A stretch of DNA of 64,000 bases, from NCBI GenBank assembly GCA_012295275.1, contig CM022669.1:6536989-6600988 (forward strand), in the 5' to 3' direction. The position numbers were made by a program, and so were the translations under genes. This DNA comes from Chrysomallon squamiferum. Taxonomy: Eukaryota > Mollusca > Gastropoda > Neomphalida > Peltospiridae. The notes below the pieces were generated by a model. The model was not told where the DNA came from. It did no database searches and saw only the letters and a program-made list of their open reading frames with translations. Shown here in pieces: positions 51,625 through 64,000 of the stretch. Every line of letters begins with the position of its first letter. The stretch's first letter is position 1.

Positions 51625-54163
51625 CAAAACGTATTGAAAATATTGTTTAAACATTATTTTCTTTCGAAGACAGCAAACCCCTTGTCCTTTTAACAGTCAT
51701 TTGAGAGTAAGCAGTATAAATAATAACATCTAGAAATTGATAGCTTTACATGAATCTTTTTATTTATGAACTGGAACTTTTCAGCACCTTGCAGACTAAA
51801 TTATAGTGAAACATAATAGTAGTAGGTCTTCAGTAAAGTTCAGATTGCATGTCATGATATATCAGTTTGTCTCTCTGTTGTTCTCTTTCTCTCTCTTGCC
51901 ATATTATTCTGATAAATTACTGAAACAGAATTTAATAATATTTCTTATTCATTTTAGGCTCACATGAAATTTCCACAAGATTATCCATACTCACCACCCA
52001 GTGTACGCTTCATTTCAAAGATGTGGCACCCTAATGTGTATGAGGTAATACATCATTTATACATTTAAATACTTACTGTTTATAACATCTTTCTTAGTTA
52101 CATTAGTTTAAATAGTTTGATTATGTGTTAAATATTTAATTCTTGAAATAATTTATTTTAAGAAATAACAAATATAAAAAAATAGTTAAACGTTTTAGTA
52201 TCTTTTTTTTGTTGATATTTTTAAATTTTATTTGTGCATAAGTTCTTAGGAGTTTGGTAGTCGTAAAAAGAACACCAACAAAGTTAAATCTTTTATTCAT
52301 AAAAACTAATTACACTTCAGTGAGTTCAGGATTATATTTAATTAAAAAAAAAAAAAATATGATAACATTTTAATTCTTAAGGTCTCAATAAGATGACAAC
52401 ATTAACATTTACTAGAAGTTAATTACCTTTAAGATTATTCTTTTTCACTTTTACAGTCTGGAAAAGGCAACAAACTTACTCACAGTTAACAACCTTTCAT
52501 ATGACATTCTGATTTAAGAGTTTGCCTCTTATTATTTTCGTTTTTACAGAAATAAATATTATCTACTATCTGCTTAAATTACAGAATGGTGATGTCTGTA
52601 TATCAATCCTGCACCCACCTGTTGATGATCCACAAAGTGGGGAATTGCCCTCGGAGAGGTGGAATCCTACCCAGACAGTCAGGTAGTTGTGTGATCCACC
52701 AGAATAAAAGACAAAAATGAAAACAAGGAAAGGAATAACAAAATTAAATTCTGAAATATTACTGTATACCTATTTTAACTCTTGTTGTGACTGGGTTCTG
52801 TTACCATTTTTTTCTGTTCAAACACATTTTTATTCTTTTAACCTTGTGTCAGTTTGTTCCATGTTATGGATTTAGCTATCATGAAGTAAACCAGTTCACA
52901 AACAATACATGTCCAGACATTTGTGTGACTTTTATTAATCATTTCTGATATAGTGTAGGAATGGATAGCTTACTCCTATGCTATAGTGGGTTAAAAATTC
53001 TAACTGAAAAGAAGAGAATTTAAATATTTACTTTTCTAATCAATTCTTTCAAACATCTTTTGTGGAGAATTGCAGGTGTGGGAAGTAGCTGTATGTATGG
53101 CAACACGAGCAGAATAGATCTATGATTTCAGGCACCTTGCTACCACTGATTTTCCTGCATTGCTAAGATTCTGACTAAATAGATTATTATTATTATTATT
53201 ATTATTATTATTTTTATAATTTTGAATTTATTCATTTTTATTTTGTTTACAGAACAGTACTGCTAAGTATAATATCTTTACTGAACGAACCAAATACTTT
53301 TTCACCTGCCAATGTTGATGCCTCTGTGATGTTTCGCAAGTGGAGAGAGTCCAAAGGAAAAGACAAGGAATATGAAACAATAATTAGGTAAGAAAGTTGT
53401 TAAAAAGAAATCCAAGGCATAAATTTGAGTAAATAATTACATTACTGCCATTTGGTTAAACTTTTTGTTAGTTCTGTAATAATGATAATTATAATTATGA
53501 TAATTAATAACAAACATTTATAAAATGCAGAATAACTTGAAAAATAGAGATAAGAAAATTTAATATGTAATCTATTTTAAATTAACATCTGTTAGATGTT
53601 TTCATATATTTAAAATGAAATATGAAAGAGTAAACAAACCTTTGCTGCCACTCTGTATGCAACGTTTACCAAAATCAGTTAGTTTTAAAATCTTCCAGTA
53701 GGTTTTGACTAAAGCAATCATTCTGTAAACTGTCCATTGGGTTCTAACAAAAATACTGATTTTGTGAATTTTCCAGTGGTTTTTTAAAATAAAATCGATT
53801 GGAATTTTTAAACTGTGCAATGGATTTTGTAATCTGTTGAAGAAGTAGAGTGTGTAAAATCCATCCTGTGATCTGTTGTCTTGACGATGTCCTCTAATCT
53901 CTTGACAACAGTATTCCTGTTTGAACTATATAATGACCTGTTGTGTCTGTTTCAGAAAACAAGTGACATCAACCCGAAGTGAAGCGATCAAGGATGGTGT
54001 GACAGTTCCTATGACGTTACAGGAATATTGTGTTAGTGCTAAACCGGCGCAAGACAACCAGGTCGATGTTGACTTTTACGATGATGATTATGTCGATGAC
54101 CTCGAGGAGGAAGAAGAGATGTACGAGGATGATGATGAAGATTCTGGAAATGAAGAATCCTGA
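49948..54163 (+). CDS. UBE2R2: Ubiquitin-conjugating enzyme E2 R (CDC34/UBE2R2 type)
   Basis: Exons: 49948-50115, 51958-52044, 52585-52682, 53253-53387, 53956-54163; 231 residues (human UBE2R2 is 238). The UBC fold includes [13 protein letters not shown], the HPN motif at 80-82 and catalytic Cys90 in [12 protein letters not shown]. The family's acidic loop, [16 protein letters not shown], follows the Cys. The C-terminal tail is strongly acidic ([15 protein letters not shown] and more), which in CDC34 docks on the basic canyon of CUL1. Known role: extends Lys48-linked chains on SCF and other cullin-RING substrates. Vertebrates have two genes (CDC34, UBE2R2); this one is probably ancestral to both, so the symbol marks the family only. 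Confidence 0.97.
51576..51622. repeat. (AC)n microsatellite in UBE2R intron 1
   Basis: A perfect (AC)n run of about 46 bases. Confidence 0.95.
53673..53835. repeat. Degenerate tandem repeat of about 40 bp in the last UBE2R intron
   Basis: About four diverged units share CTGTAAACTGTCCATTGGG-like and TTTTGACTAAA-like blocks, with starts near 53674, 53717, 53756 and 53795. Confidence 0.6.
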
Positions 54164-57100
54164 TGAAGATTGAATAACTTAAAAATAAAAAAAAAAAAAA
54201 ATAAAAAAAAAAACAAACAAAAACACGCAGACTATTATTATAATTATTATTATTATTCTTATTTGTTCTGATTGGGTGTCAGCAACAGAGTTTCTGATGA
54301 ATTGTTGTTAAATTTAAATTTTATATCCTGGCTAAATTTTCTCATTTTTGGAAAAATAATTTATTCACAGTTCTAAGCATCTGATACTGAGGACAAATCT
54401 TCAGCAAAGAAGCTATGAAGAATATAAAAAAAAAAAAAAAAAAAAAAATATGAACTACTTTTCTCTTGTTCCACAGTGTTGATTTTGAGGAATCCTTCCC
54501 TCCATGGATATCTTATGCTATTGAAGTTTTAAGTATTTGTTACAACCGTAGCAGATGTTTTTTTGAAAAGAAAATGTGGCTAACTTTCACCAGTGATAAC
54601 AATCTTTCAGGTAAATATAACACAACATACCCACATATATATATTTTGAAAATTAAAAACGGCTGCAGCAATCAGGTTGAAATGTTGTTAAGACAAAACA
54701 ACTAATCACTGCTGAGATTTACCTTTTCCAGAAATTATTTATTTTACTTTTTTTCAACATTAATTAATTTGTATTATTATTATTTATGGTCTGTACAGTG
54801 TGGTAGGGCAGATTTGAATATTGTATTACTTGCCATTAATAAATTATTTGGCAAACCAACAGCGATAATGAATAAGCCACTGTGCAAGAGATTGCTTTAC
54901 TTGACTTTCAATCAGGAATTATTTAAATTTGCAAAATTAAATAAACTGCAGTTTGAATGTCAGTTTTGTATGTAAATTTGTACTGTAATTGTGAAGAGAG
55001 AATGAGAAATGTGTGTTACTATGTATATTGAACTATGTTAATATTAAATATAAAGTTTTGATTTTATGAAGTGAACTTGAAATATCCTCTGATTTCAGCC
55101 ATTGATTTAAGTCTTTTTGTTACTTATTGCAGTGTAGAGATTTTGGTGTGTGATAAAAAAAGTCACGTTTGCAAGGTAAAAATTGTGATGTATGTGTCAG
55201 TTTCTTTGATGTTCCTATATTAACATACTTATTCTCTACAGCACATTTTTTTTTTTAAAGTTTCTTTTCTTTTTTTTTTTGGTGTGGGCCCTGATTTGTA
55301 TAATTGGACATATTTATATTTAAATTTTGGTTATATCTGCATGCATTGTATGTAAGGGCCAGTTGAATATAGTGGACACTGAAGGACAGATATATTATCA
55401 CATTTGTATGTTCACAGTTCATTTTGTTTTTCTACTACTTGCCTATAGTACCTTGTGGATAGTTGTTCTTTATTGATTTAAGTGTTGAATTTAAATGAAA
55501 TTTGTTTTCAATTTCTTTGGATGGATGTACATTGCGCTGGAGCAAAAAAAAGAAAAAAAAAAGAACAAATTTCATTTAATTTCCAATTCACATCTTCATT
55601 CATTTTAAAAAAAAAAATCTTTCTCTCATTTTCATCAGTCTTTCATTTCATTTCATTTTTATTTTACTCTCTCTCTTTTACTTGTGTCAACCAAGTCATT
55701 AACAGTTAACAAAAAAGCAAATTTTAAACAAAATTTAAATTACAATTCTTCTATATATTTACTTTTAATCATTCCATGTTTTTTTTTTTAGAATTTCAGA
55801 TATTTTTTTTTTTTTTTGTATTGTATATCCAGAATTTCTGAGTATTATTTCTTGCTATGGTTAATTTACAGAAGAATTAAATTTGGTTGATCCTTACTGT
55901 GGATAATTTTTCACAGATATGATGATCTTTAGGCTACAAATTTTAAAAATTAATCAAAATTCTTCTAACTATGCCATCATTTTTCATTTTATTGACTCCC
56001 CAACATTCATCATGCAAAGCCATTATTTATTTGTTTATTTATTTTAGCCACAACTTTGTTTTGAAGTACTTCAGAAATATTGAGTTAACAAAATAAACTG
56101 AATTAATGAAATATTCTTATTTTTAATAATTACTGAATGTGTGGTTTTAAAGCTTTGTATTACAAAAAAGAATAATAGTAAGTTTTAATAAATTTGAAAA
56201 AAACGTGTAAATTTTATGAAAAAGAACTTCAGAGAAAATTATTTTTATATATACAATGCCTGCTATATAATTTTCTGAGTAAAACTGGGTTGAAGTATTT
56301 TAATAGACATACAGTAACTTTAAATTAAGATATAAGATTAGAAAAATGGTCCTCAGCAAATTTATTGTAAATACATCAGTATGATGAACAAACTGAGGCA
56401 ATATAAACACTCGTTAGAATAAATTTTCTTATTTTTCTTAGCCATTATTTATCTAACAACTTGTATCTAAAAGTTCTAATCCAGTTTCAAACTTAAGGTT
56501 TTATTTTCTATTTTCATGTTTTGTTTTATTTATAGATCCGATTCTGATTGGAAATCTGCCATTTTCAGAATATTTTATCAAAAATTAGTAAGATTAATGT
56601 TAATACACGAGATTTAAAATGTGTTTCCTTATAGAAAAAGAGAAATTCTTGGTATTATTTTAGAGCCATTTTCATTCATTGCCTTTGGTGGGTTGTGGTT
56701 TTTAATGCAAAACAAAAACTGAACTAGAATTATTTATTTGAATTTTTGTTTAATTCTTATTTTTGAATATGCCATTTTCATTCATAATTTTTTGTGGACT
56801 GAGGTTTTGTTGCTGACTAATAATCATTACAGAAAAGTTTTGTTGTTATTACTCTTTTTTTAAATAACATTTATTTATTTTTTGTTGAAATTTCATCATT
56901 ATTGCTTAGCTTGCATTGAAAATGAAATTGTTTAAATATGGGCAAAGTAATTTAAAAAAAATAATAAAAAAACAATTAAGTATTAATAAAAATGACATAT
57001 TTACACCATTAGACAAAACACATGCTTACACAATTTTTATTTTAATCTCATAATTCCATCTCAAGGGCATTATGGATAATTTTTATTTAATTTACACTCA

Positions 57101-59416
57101 GATTTTAAAATGTTTTCTTTAAATGTTATTAACATGTCAATTTTTTATTATTTTTTTTTTAGATAAAAAGTTTATTATTTTACCTAGAGATGGATTTTAA
57201 ATTTTTTTTCTACTACTACAACAAAAAAATACTGTTGGCTAAAAAAAAAAATGTGTAAATATTCACAATGTAAGTGTTCTTAAAATATTGACTGGTTTAT
57301 AAAAATTGGGTTTTCACTTTTGTAAACTTGTCATAACAGAATCCACGTCCACTGTTCTAAAGCACTATTTATTCCATTTTACTGTTATTTGAATCATATC
57401 TAATACATGTACATACATATGTGAAATTAATAAAACAAAAATGAAAAACACAATTTTTTTGTTTTTTCTTTTAATGTTAACAACCAATGGAGCTCTGCAA
57501 ACCAGATTGTCGTCTAGTGAGGCACATTCAGATTTAAATTTTTTTTTTTTTTTATTACATATACTCTCAGTATCCTTAAAATTCTGTTACTTATCAACAG
57601 ATGAAAAAAGATGAGTATCAAGATATCCGTAAATATATATTATCTGATATTTTTTACTGGTTTTTACAGGATGAAAACCTAAACTAAACTAAAAATAATA
57701 ATAATAATAATAATATTAAAAAATAAAAAATGACACTGATGATTGATTTGTTTATCAAAAGATATCCTTCGGTACACAAATCTTTTTAGTACACCAGTTA
57801 TCTCTGTCAGCATTTAGAATTATTTAAAAAATATGTAATAAAATATTTTAGATGTAAGAAAGGTATGCTAATAAAAACAATTTGTCAGTTTTAGGTAAAA
57901 GATTTTCTATTGTTTCTAAAGATTTAAATATCCTTTGATAAACTGACATCAATTCATTATGTAAACTGATTAATTTAAATAATACATGATTAAGTAATAA
58001 ACAGCTAATTTCACTGATGATAGTAAATAAAACAGTCACATTTATTTTGGATTTATAGATTTTTCATTCTGATTTGTATTTTCATCTCAGCTCTACAAAT
58101 AGTCATCAATAAACTAATGAAATGCAGAAAACAATTTATAATTTGTAAAATATGCAAAATATGGTCCAGTTCAACTACAATCAAGTATCTGTTTATCATC
58201 TTATGACTCCTTAATTATATAAACATTTCATTGTTATTCATAATTAGCATAGCACTTTCAATAATGATTTTTTTTTTTAAATAAAAATAAATCACAATAA
58301 AAACAATACTTGTTCATTAATATAAATCATGGGTTATTACCTATTTTTTTTAACAAATGATGTGTATTTTTTTTACAATGAAAAAACCTTATTTCATCTT
58401 AGACCTAAATTCCCTCCCTTTAAATAAAAAAATATAAAATATGTTACACATCCATTTTTGGGGCTGACTTTGATGATTACTAGTGACATCCATCACAAAC
58501 AAAGTGTAGAATAATGGCCAAGAATACATGATAAATAAATGGTTGCCCACATTTTCACCAAATTAACAACATAATTATGTTTACATCATGTACTGTATGA
58601 AACACATTTCCTATGTAAGTACAGTAATATTATGAGCATCTCCAAAAACTACACAATACACATGAAGCAGATATTTATGAAATGATAAAGCATGGCCAAG
58701 TACAAAATTAGAACACAATTTTGCATAACTTTTGTTAACATTATTAAAAAGAAAGATATTTTCTTTTAATAGTAACACTGATGATAGTTCAACATCTAAA
58801 AAATTATTTTCAGTTTAACTTTGAGACCTGACATACCAGATGCCAGATTATCAAACTGAAAAATAAATAGTTCTTTTTCTCTGTACACATATTTCATTAA
58901 ACAAAGTGTCAGGTTTTCCACACTGTAAGTTATTTTGAAATTTCTCAAAATGGACATCTTCTGCAGAAGGAACTTCTATGTACAAACTTGGTGCACAGTC
59001 TGGATCTTATCTGAACACTGTGGAGTTAAATTCAAAACATTATTCGATATGCAGTTCCAGTAACACGTCAAGACTTTCCAGAAACTTCCAATATAGGTTT
59101 GCAAACGGTGATGTATTTCTTTAAAAAATATAAAATAATAAAATGTAATTAAATGCAAATATATATATATATAATTCAATAAAAAAAAGAAGAAAAAGGC
59201 ATATGATACATCTTGATTATTACAAATAATTAGTTATCAATAAAAATTGTTAATTAAAACGTAACAGGATACTGAAATACATTCAAAAATTCACGCGAAT
59301 GTATGCTTTCTGTACAGTCAGTCCACAATTAGTGAAAATTCTTCTCTTCAGGAAGTTATCTTGCATATCAGTCTGACTGTTCTTTTAACAAACCTGTGTA
59401 TTAATGATATCTTGTG
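54164..59416. other. Non-coding stretch between convergent UBE2R and MBD2/3
   Basis: UBE2R (+) and MBD2/3 (-) converge here. A-rich sequence follows the UBE2R stop at 54181-54220, a run of about 22 A lies at 54426-54448, and several AATAAA signals occur (for example near 54842 and 54945). It is probably two long AT-rich 3' UTRs plus spacer. Open frames at 54466 and 55482 are not supported by any family resemblance. Confidence 0.6.
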
Positions 59417-62400
59417 TTATGTGGGCAGCGTGTTGAGAGCATCCTGTAGCTTGAGCCTTGCCTCGTTGACCTTTCCTTCCTGACGTCTGATATCTTCTTC
59501 ATGTATTAGCATCTGCTGAATGTGGGGCTGGTTGGCATCGATGTTGACGCCAGGGTTTTTCTGAATTGACGTCTTACTGCCGTTCTGACCAGTGATGGGG
59601 ATGTTGCTGAGGTGGAGAGCGGCTGAAATACTCTGAAGTACATTTTCATTTGTCATCTCTGGGCCAACAGCTGAAATGTTTTAAGCATGAATGTCACAAT
59701 TGTGAAAATAAAAATATTACTATGGATGATCACCTCATTGGTATACATAATTTGATTTCTAGAAATATTATAACAAGTAAATCCTTTTGGCTGTAATACA
59801 TATTTGGTTATTTCTCTGTTCCACTGACTGCTCCATCAATGGCTTATCATAGTCTAGGAAAAATTCTGTTGATAGGAAAAATTAAAAAGTTTTGGTCAGA
59901 CATAATGTGATATAATGTTCTAGATTACTTAATTATTTATGATTCCTAATGCTGTTAAATTATTTGATTGTGGTCTATCAAAACCTAATAAAGTGACAAC
60001 ATACGCTGCATGTTTCTGGGGAGGTCCATGGCTTGGATAGGGTCATCTGCACTGTCTCTGGCTTGAAGTCCCTGTAGTCTTTTTTCCCAGAAAAGCTACA
60101 GAGAAAGAAATGTTTTTTTAATACTACTGATTTTTTGGTTTTCAATATTATACTAAAAATGGAATAAAAACCTAATATTTACTACACCTGTTCAAGAAGA
60201 GACTATAATGAGAATGTGTATATCTATTTATTAAATCTCCCAGGATTAAATTAAATGAGCAGTTTGAAAATATTATAAACATTTTTCAAATCTGTTTTCT
60301 CCATGATCTTTTTAAAACTAGTGAGATAAAACAGTGCATAATCTGTAAAATATTGATCACAGTTAAAGTGAATATATATTTTCAAAATATTCTAGTGGAA
60401 TGACTAAACATAAGATGAACTGCAGAAAATGCAAAAGGAAAAGAAAAACATAAATAAACATAGACAGAGAGAGAGTGAGAAAAGGGTGGAGAAAAATCAA
60501 ACTTATCTGTATTTGAGTACAAATGTTTAAACAATAACAACAAAATAAAATTCTAGGGAGAGAAAAAAAAAATTTTTTTTCTCACCTGTTTTGGTGGATC
60601 CTGTGGACCATGTTTGAGATCAGATTTGGTCTGACTTTCAGGTCTGTTTCTTATTACTGTCACTGGCTGTTTGAATATTGATGCTGTTTGTCGAATTGGT
60701 AGAACTAAACTGGCATCATGCCGGATTCCTATCAAATTACCAGAAACAAAATATGTAGTATCCATGATTTATCTTACATTAGCAACAAAATTATAAACAT
60801 TCCTAAGTTCAATGTAAGTTATTTCATAATTTATCTGCAAAACTGTATAGTATAGATTTAAAAAAAAAATTCTTGACTATTGAAAATTATATAAATATTT
60901 TTAGAATTTAAATGATTATAATTACACATCTTTACATTTTTTGACAGTTAATACTGAGTTGGTTAAATAAATTTAAACATACATGTTTCTATTATGCTTT
61001 ATCAAGAAAATAATTTGAATACATCAAAGTAAGAATACTATAAGTACTACCAGAATAATATCATTAACTATTATTATAAAGCAATATGCTAAAGAAAGTT
61101 TTCAACTTATGATTGAGTTACATTACTTGGAATTTTCTTAAGTTTCTTTTTTATTTATGAAATATTATCTACTGTTTTTCTAGAACTGTGCTGCCAGAGA
61201 GAATATATAGTAGGGAAATAAATTCTAATGTTTATTTATATATTTTTTTCCAGATTTTGAATTGTTTTGTTTTTTATTTATTGTGGCAGTACAGACAGAT
61301 TCAAGTCATAAGTAGAGAACTAGCTGAATTACTGTTAGACAAGCTAAGACAGTTATTATCTTTTGTCCTGTGAAGCATTTTTACAGAATGAAAACTAATA
61401 TTAGTGATACTTACCTAAAAATACTAATTTTAGGATTAGTAAAATTTAACATTCTGGTCCATTTTTCAGCAAAAAAAACAACAACCAATACTTACCTCCA
61501 AGATTTTCAGTTTAAACTTTTAACAAAATTATCACCTAATTTCTTTTTCATCAACTGCATGCATCATTACATGGCTAAACCTGTATCTCTAGCCTTTCAG
61601 CAAAGTTCGTATAACTCAGTAGTAATAAAAAATTATAAGTCCAAATATAAACCAACCTATTTTCAATTTAAAAATATCAAATTAATGTTTTATGTATTAT
61701 TACTAGTATTTGTATTAAATATATATCATAAGCACTGTTGTGTTTGTAAATATATATTCAGGATGTAAGACAAGCAGCTTATTTCTTGTGGTAATAAAAT
61801 CTAATCATGCAGTAAAATAAAGTTAGCATTCTGAGCACAAATACTAGAGTTGTGAAAGCAAAGGCAAATATCATCAGGCAATGGAAGAATTAATATAGAA
61901 GCTCTGTTATTGCTAAATTCAAACAATGTTTTGAATTTTGTCTGAAAACAATTATAAAGCATGCATTCACTATTGAAAAATAACTATTACTTAATTTTAT
62001 TATTTTTAATATATTGTTAGTATTTTTTTGTTATGTTTGCATATCCAAATATTCAGTGAAGCAAGAATACAGCATGCATGTGTTCAAATGAACTTCATTT
62101 ATAAATTTATTAGACAGGTTATTAGATTACTGAAAAAGCTGGGCAATTAATTGTATTCAGAGAATACAACACATACTTTAAATTTCACAAAGTGATTTGA
62201 AGGATTTTGATATTTTTGCAATAGTTTAAGAATAATTTATAACATGTATTATTTTTGGGGCTGTTTCTCTAACCAAATTTGATAGTAATTAGTACACAGA
62301 AAAATAAAAAATTACTATTATAAACTACTCTAATTTGTTTTTGTGTCAGTATCGTGTTACATGCCATTCATATCAAACAAAATGGACCATGCAAAAATTA

Positions 62401-63343
62401 CCGGATACAGGTTGATCACAAAAACAAACCTCTTGCAAAGTCAAAAGTTGATCCCTTCATACGCTTACTTTTACGAACTGCACTATAGATTAAACGACCT
62501 GTACGGAAGTCAAAAGCACTGAGATCAAGAGCTTCTCCAATGTAGCGGGCCAACTGTGGCTTGCTTCGGATCTTCTTGCCATCTGGGCTGAAATGAAAAT
62601 AAAACAGATAAACAAAGCTCATTAAAACATTAAACATATAAGTGTGACTCTGGGCATAAATGTACATGTAAGCTCTTCATACTGACAAAACAGATTACTC
62701 AAACAACAGCTATTACTTGTTGTTTGCTGATATGAACAGGATTAAAACTGAATCAGCAAATGTTTGAGTTAATATTTAGCTTCCATTCAATCAATTCATT
62801 TTCATATGAAAACTTGTTACTGAAAAAAAAATTAAGTATGTGAATAAACTGCTGAAACAGTTTCTAAACCTATTAATTGTTTAACATTAATACAATGATA
62901 ATAATTTGATTTTGTTCACCTTACTACCCAATACTGGTCTGATTTTTAATTTGTGATTACGTCTGTTCGGAAAGAAGGTGCGACAGAACTCATTTCACTG
63001 TGTCGTATTTTACTTTGATTGTAAAAGTTTATGAAAAGATCATATTATTACCATGTATTTTAAATTAATTTATGAAAGCCTGACGATGACATAACAAAGT
63101 CAGATGTAATGACATTATGTTTCAACAATAAATAAAATACAGAATACTGAGAATTCAGTTTTAACTTTGTGTTTAAAATTCTGTTTATGTGTATTCGTTG
63201 ATAAACTAATATGTAATATACCTAAAATAATAAACATCAGTTTTTCCTGCAGATAATCCAGATTTCCTTACTACCTCTTCCCTCTTCCAACCAGATGGCA
63301 AGCCGCTTTCAGATAACTTTGATGTTGATCTTTGCGGATCCAT
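59417..63343 (-). CDS. MBD2/3: Methyl-CpG-binding domain protein MBD2/3 (NuRD subunit)
   Basis: Exons: 63222-63343, 62430-62587, 60586-60728, 60005-60095, 59417-59670; 255 residues. The MBD (about 12-75) reads GLPSGWKREEV, SGLSAGKTDVYYFSPDGKK and RSKPQLARYIG. A middle domain has LPIRQTASIFKQPVT and QLFWEKRLQGL. The C-terminal part has PITGQ, KNPGV and a coiled coil (HEEDIRRQEGKVNEARLKL), which in MBD2/3 binds p66/GATAD2. Lys34 and Tyr38 match MBD2, whereas mammalian MBD3 has His and Phe there and binds methyl-CpG poorly. It is therefore predicted to bind methylated DNA and recruit NuRD. It lacks the acidic tail of mammalian MBD3. It is probably the single invertebrate gene ancestral to MBD2 and MBD3. 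Confidence 0.96.
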
Positions 63344-63420
63344 TGTCCACTTTAGCACACAACCGGAAGTGTTTTTCTTTTCTCCCGGAAGTTATAATGC
63401 CAAGTGAAAATAATGCCTTT
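63344..63420. promoter_or_regulatory. MBD2/3 proximal promoter with paired ETS-type sites
   Basis: Two CCGGAAGT/CCGGAAGTT motifs, at about 63363-63371 and 63385-63394, lie 20-50 bases upstream of the start codon. These match ETS-family (GABP/ELK) sites typical of housekeeping promoters. Confidence 0.5.
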
Positions 63421-64000
63421 TGTTTATTTCACATTTAATTTATACCCATTAACAATAAAATAAATGTGATATTTTTTGTAATTTCAAATTTTTATAATCA
63501 CAATTTAATATATATATTGTGTGATATATTCTTAAATTTTATAATAAATTGTGCTTGGTGTAGGTTCATACACTGAAATAGAAAATGGTTGACTGTCAGC
63601 ATTTTAAGTGGCGGTAATGTTTAAAAGATTGTCAAGACACCTATATTTAAAAATAAAATCTGTTTTTCAAAAAAGATATAGAAATAATATAAAAAAAAAA
63701 TCAATGATTTAAATATATTAGTTGTTATACTGGGCAAAATATAATTGTTACTATAGTACCTACAACTACTAATACGTTATTAAAATATTAGCAATAGCTT
63801 TTAAATTTATGCCTGCTACGTTATTGTCACCTGTGTTAAATATTATATAACTACTGTCAGTAGTAGTAGAAATAGTAGTAATGTAGATGCATCGATGGTA
63901 GTAAACTAGTATAAACAGAAGTAATAATGGTTATGATATCCTGATAATCTAAGGCCAGAATAATCATTCATTCGTTGATATATTAATTTATTGATTATTC
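63421..64000. other. AT-rich spacer at the right edge
   Basis: No gene, RNA or clear repeat is seen apart from a short run of TAG/GTA trinucleotides near 63860-63885. Confidence 0.6.

Noticed and set aside
54466-54705. 79-residue + strand open frame after UBE2R
   Set aside because: Lies in the probable 3' UTR beyond a poly-A tract, with no recognisable motif.
61370-61768. 132-residue + strand open frame in an MBD2/3 intron
   Set aside because: Composition is Phe/Lys/Tyr/Asn-rich as expected from AT-rich DNA. No family resemblance or splice context is seen.
1-64000. tRNA, rRNA or snRNA genes
   Set aside because: No stretch with both A and B boxes or a recognisable rRNA or snRNA core was seen by eye; a covariance-model search would be decisive.

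Overview
The window is nuclear DNA of an invertebrate animal. It is very AT-rich, full of short tandem repeats, and its genes are split by GT-AG introns. Gene content (FEM1B, PPIB, PTPN9, a UBE2R/CDC34-type E2, one single-copy MBD2/3) and the divergent TIR-domain gene fit a lophotrochozoan, most likely a mollusc. The species cannot be fixed from the sequence alone.

Layout: 170-564 (+) holds the last two coding exons of an unidentified gene whose protein ends in a CaaX box. 4919-19351 (-) is a 22-exon gene for a protein of about 1569 residues: helical HEAT/ARM-like repeats, coiled coil, MyD88-like death domain, two TIR domains and a charged tail ending in a possible CaaX box. An extra exon at 8504-8784 gives a predicted shorter isoform without TIR domains. 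19352-25542 is mostly repeat-rich spacer. 25543-28314 (-) is cyclophilin B (PPIB), divergent from the intronless FEM1B at 28931-30838 (+). 30839-38270 is non-coding, with probable long 3' UTRs, a TTAA-flanked MITE-like element and a minisatellite. 38271-47804 (-) is PTPN9 (Sec14 plus tyrosine phosphatase), carrying an apparent one-base frameshift. It is divergent from UBE2R at 49948-54163 (+). 54164-59416 is non-coding. 59417-63343 (-) is MBD2/3, the methyl-CpG-binding NuRD subunit.

Exon structures were assembled by hand from splice signals, reading phase and remembered family sequences. All phases close, except for the single frameshift in PTPN9. Five genes are ordinary conserved housekeeping genes. 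FEM1B (CRL2 substrate receptor) and UBE2R (E2 for cullin-RING ligases) belong to the same ubiquitin system. The accessory content is the TIR gene: its order combines a SARM1-like layout (helical repeats before TIR) with a MyD88-like one (death before TIR), and both TIR domains keep the glutamate position used by NAD-cleaving TIR enzymes. The other standout is the last intron of PTPN9, built largely from 34-nt units, several of which run from a GT to a TTTCAG.
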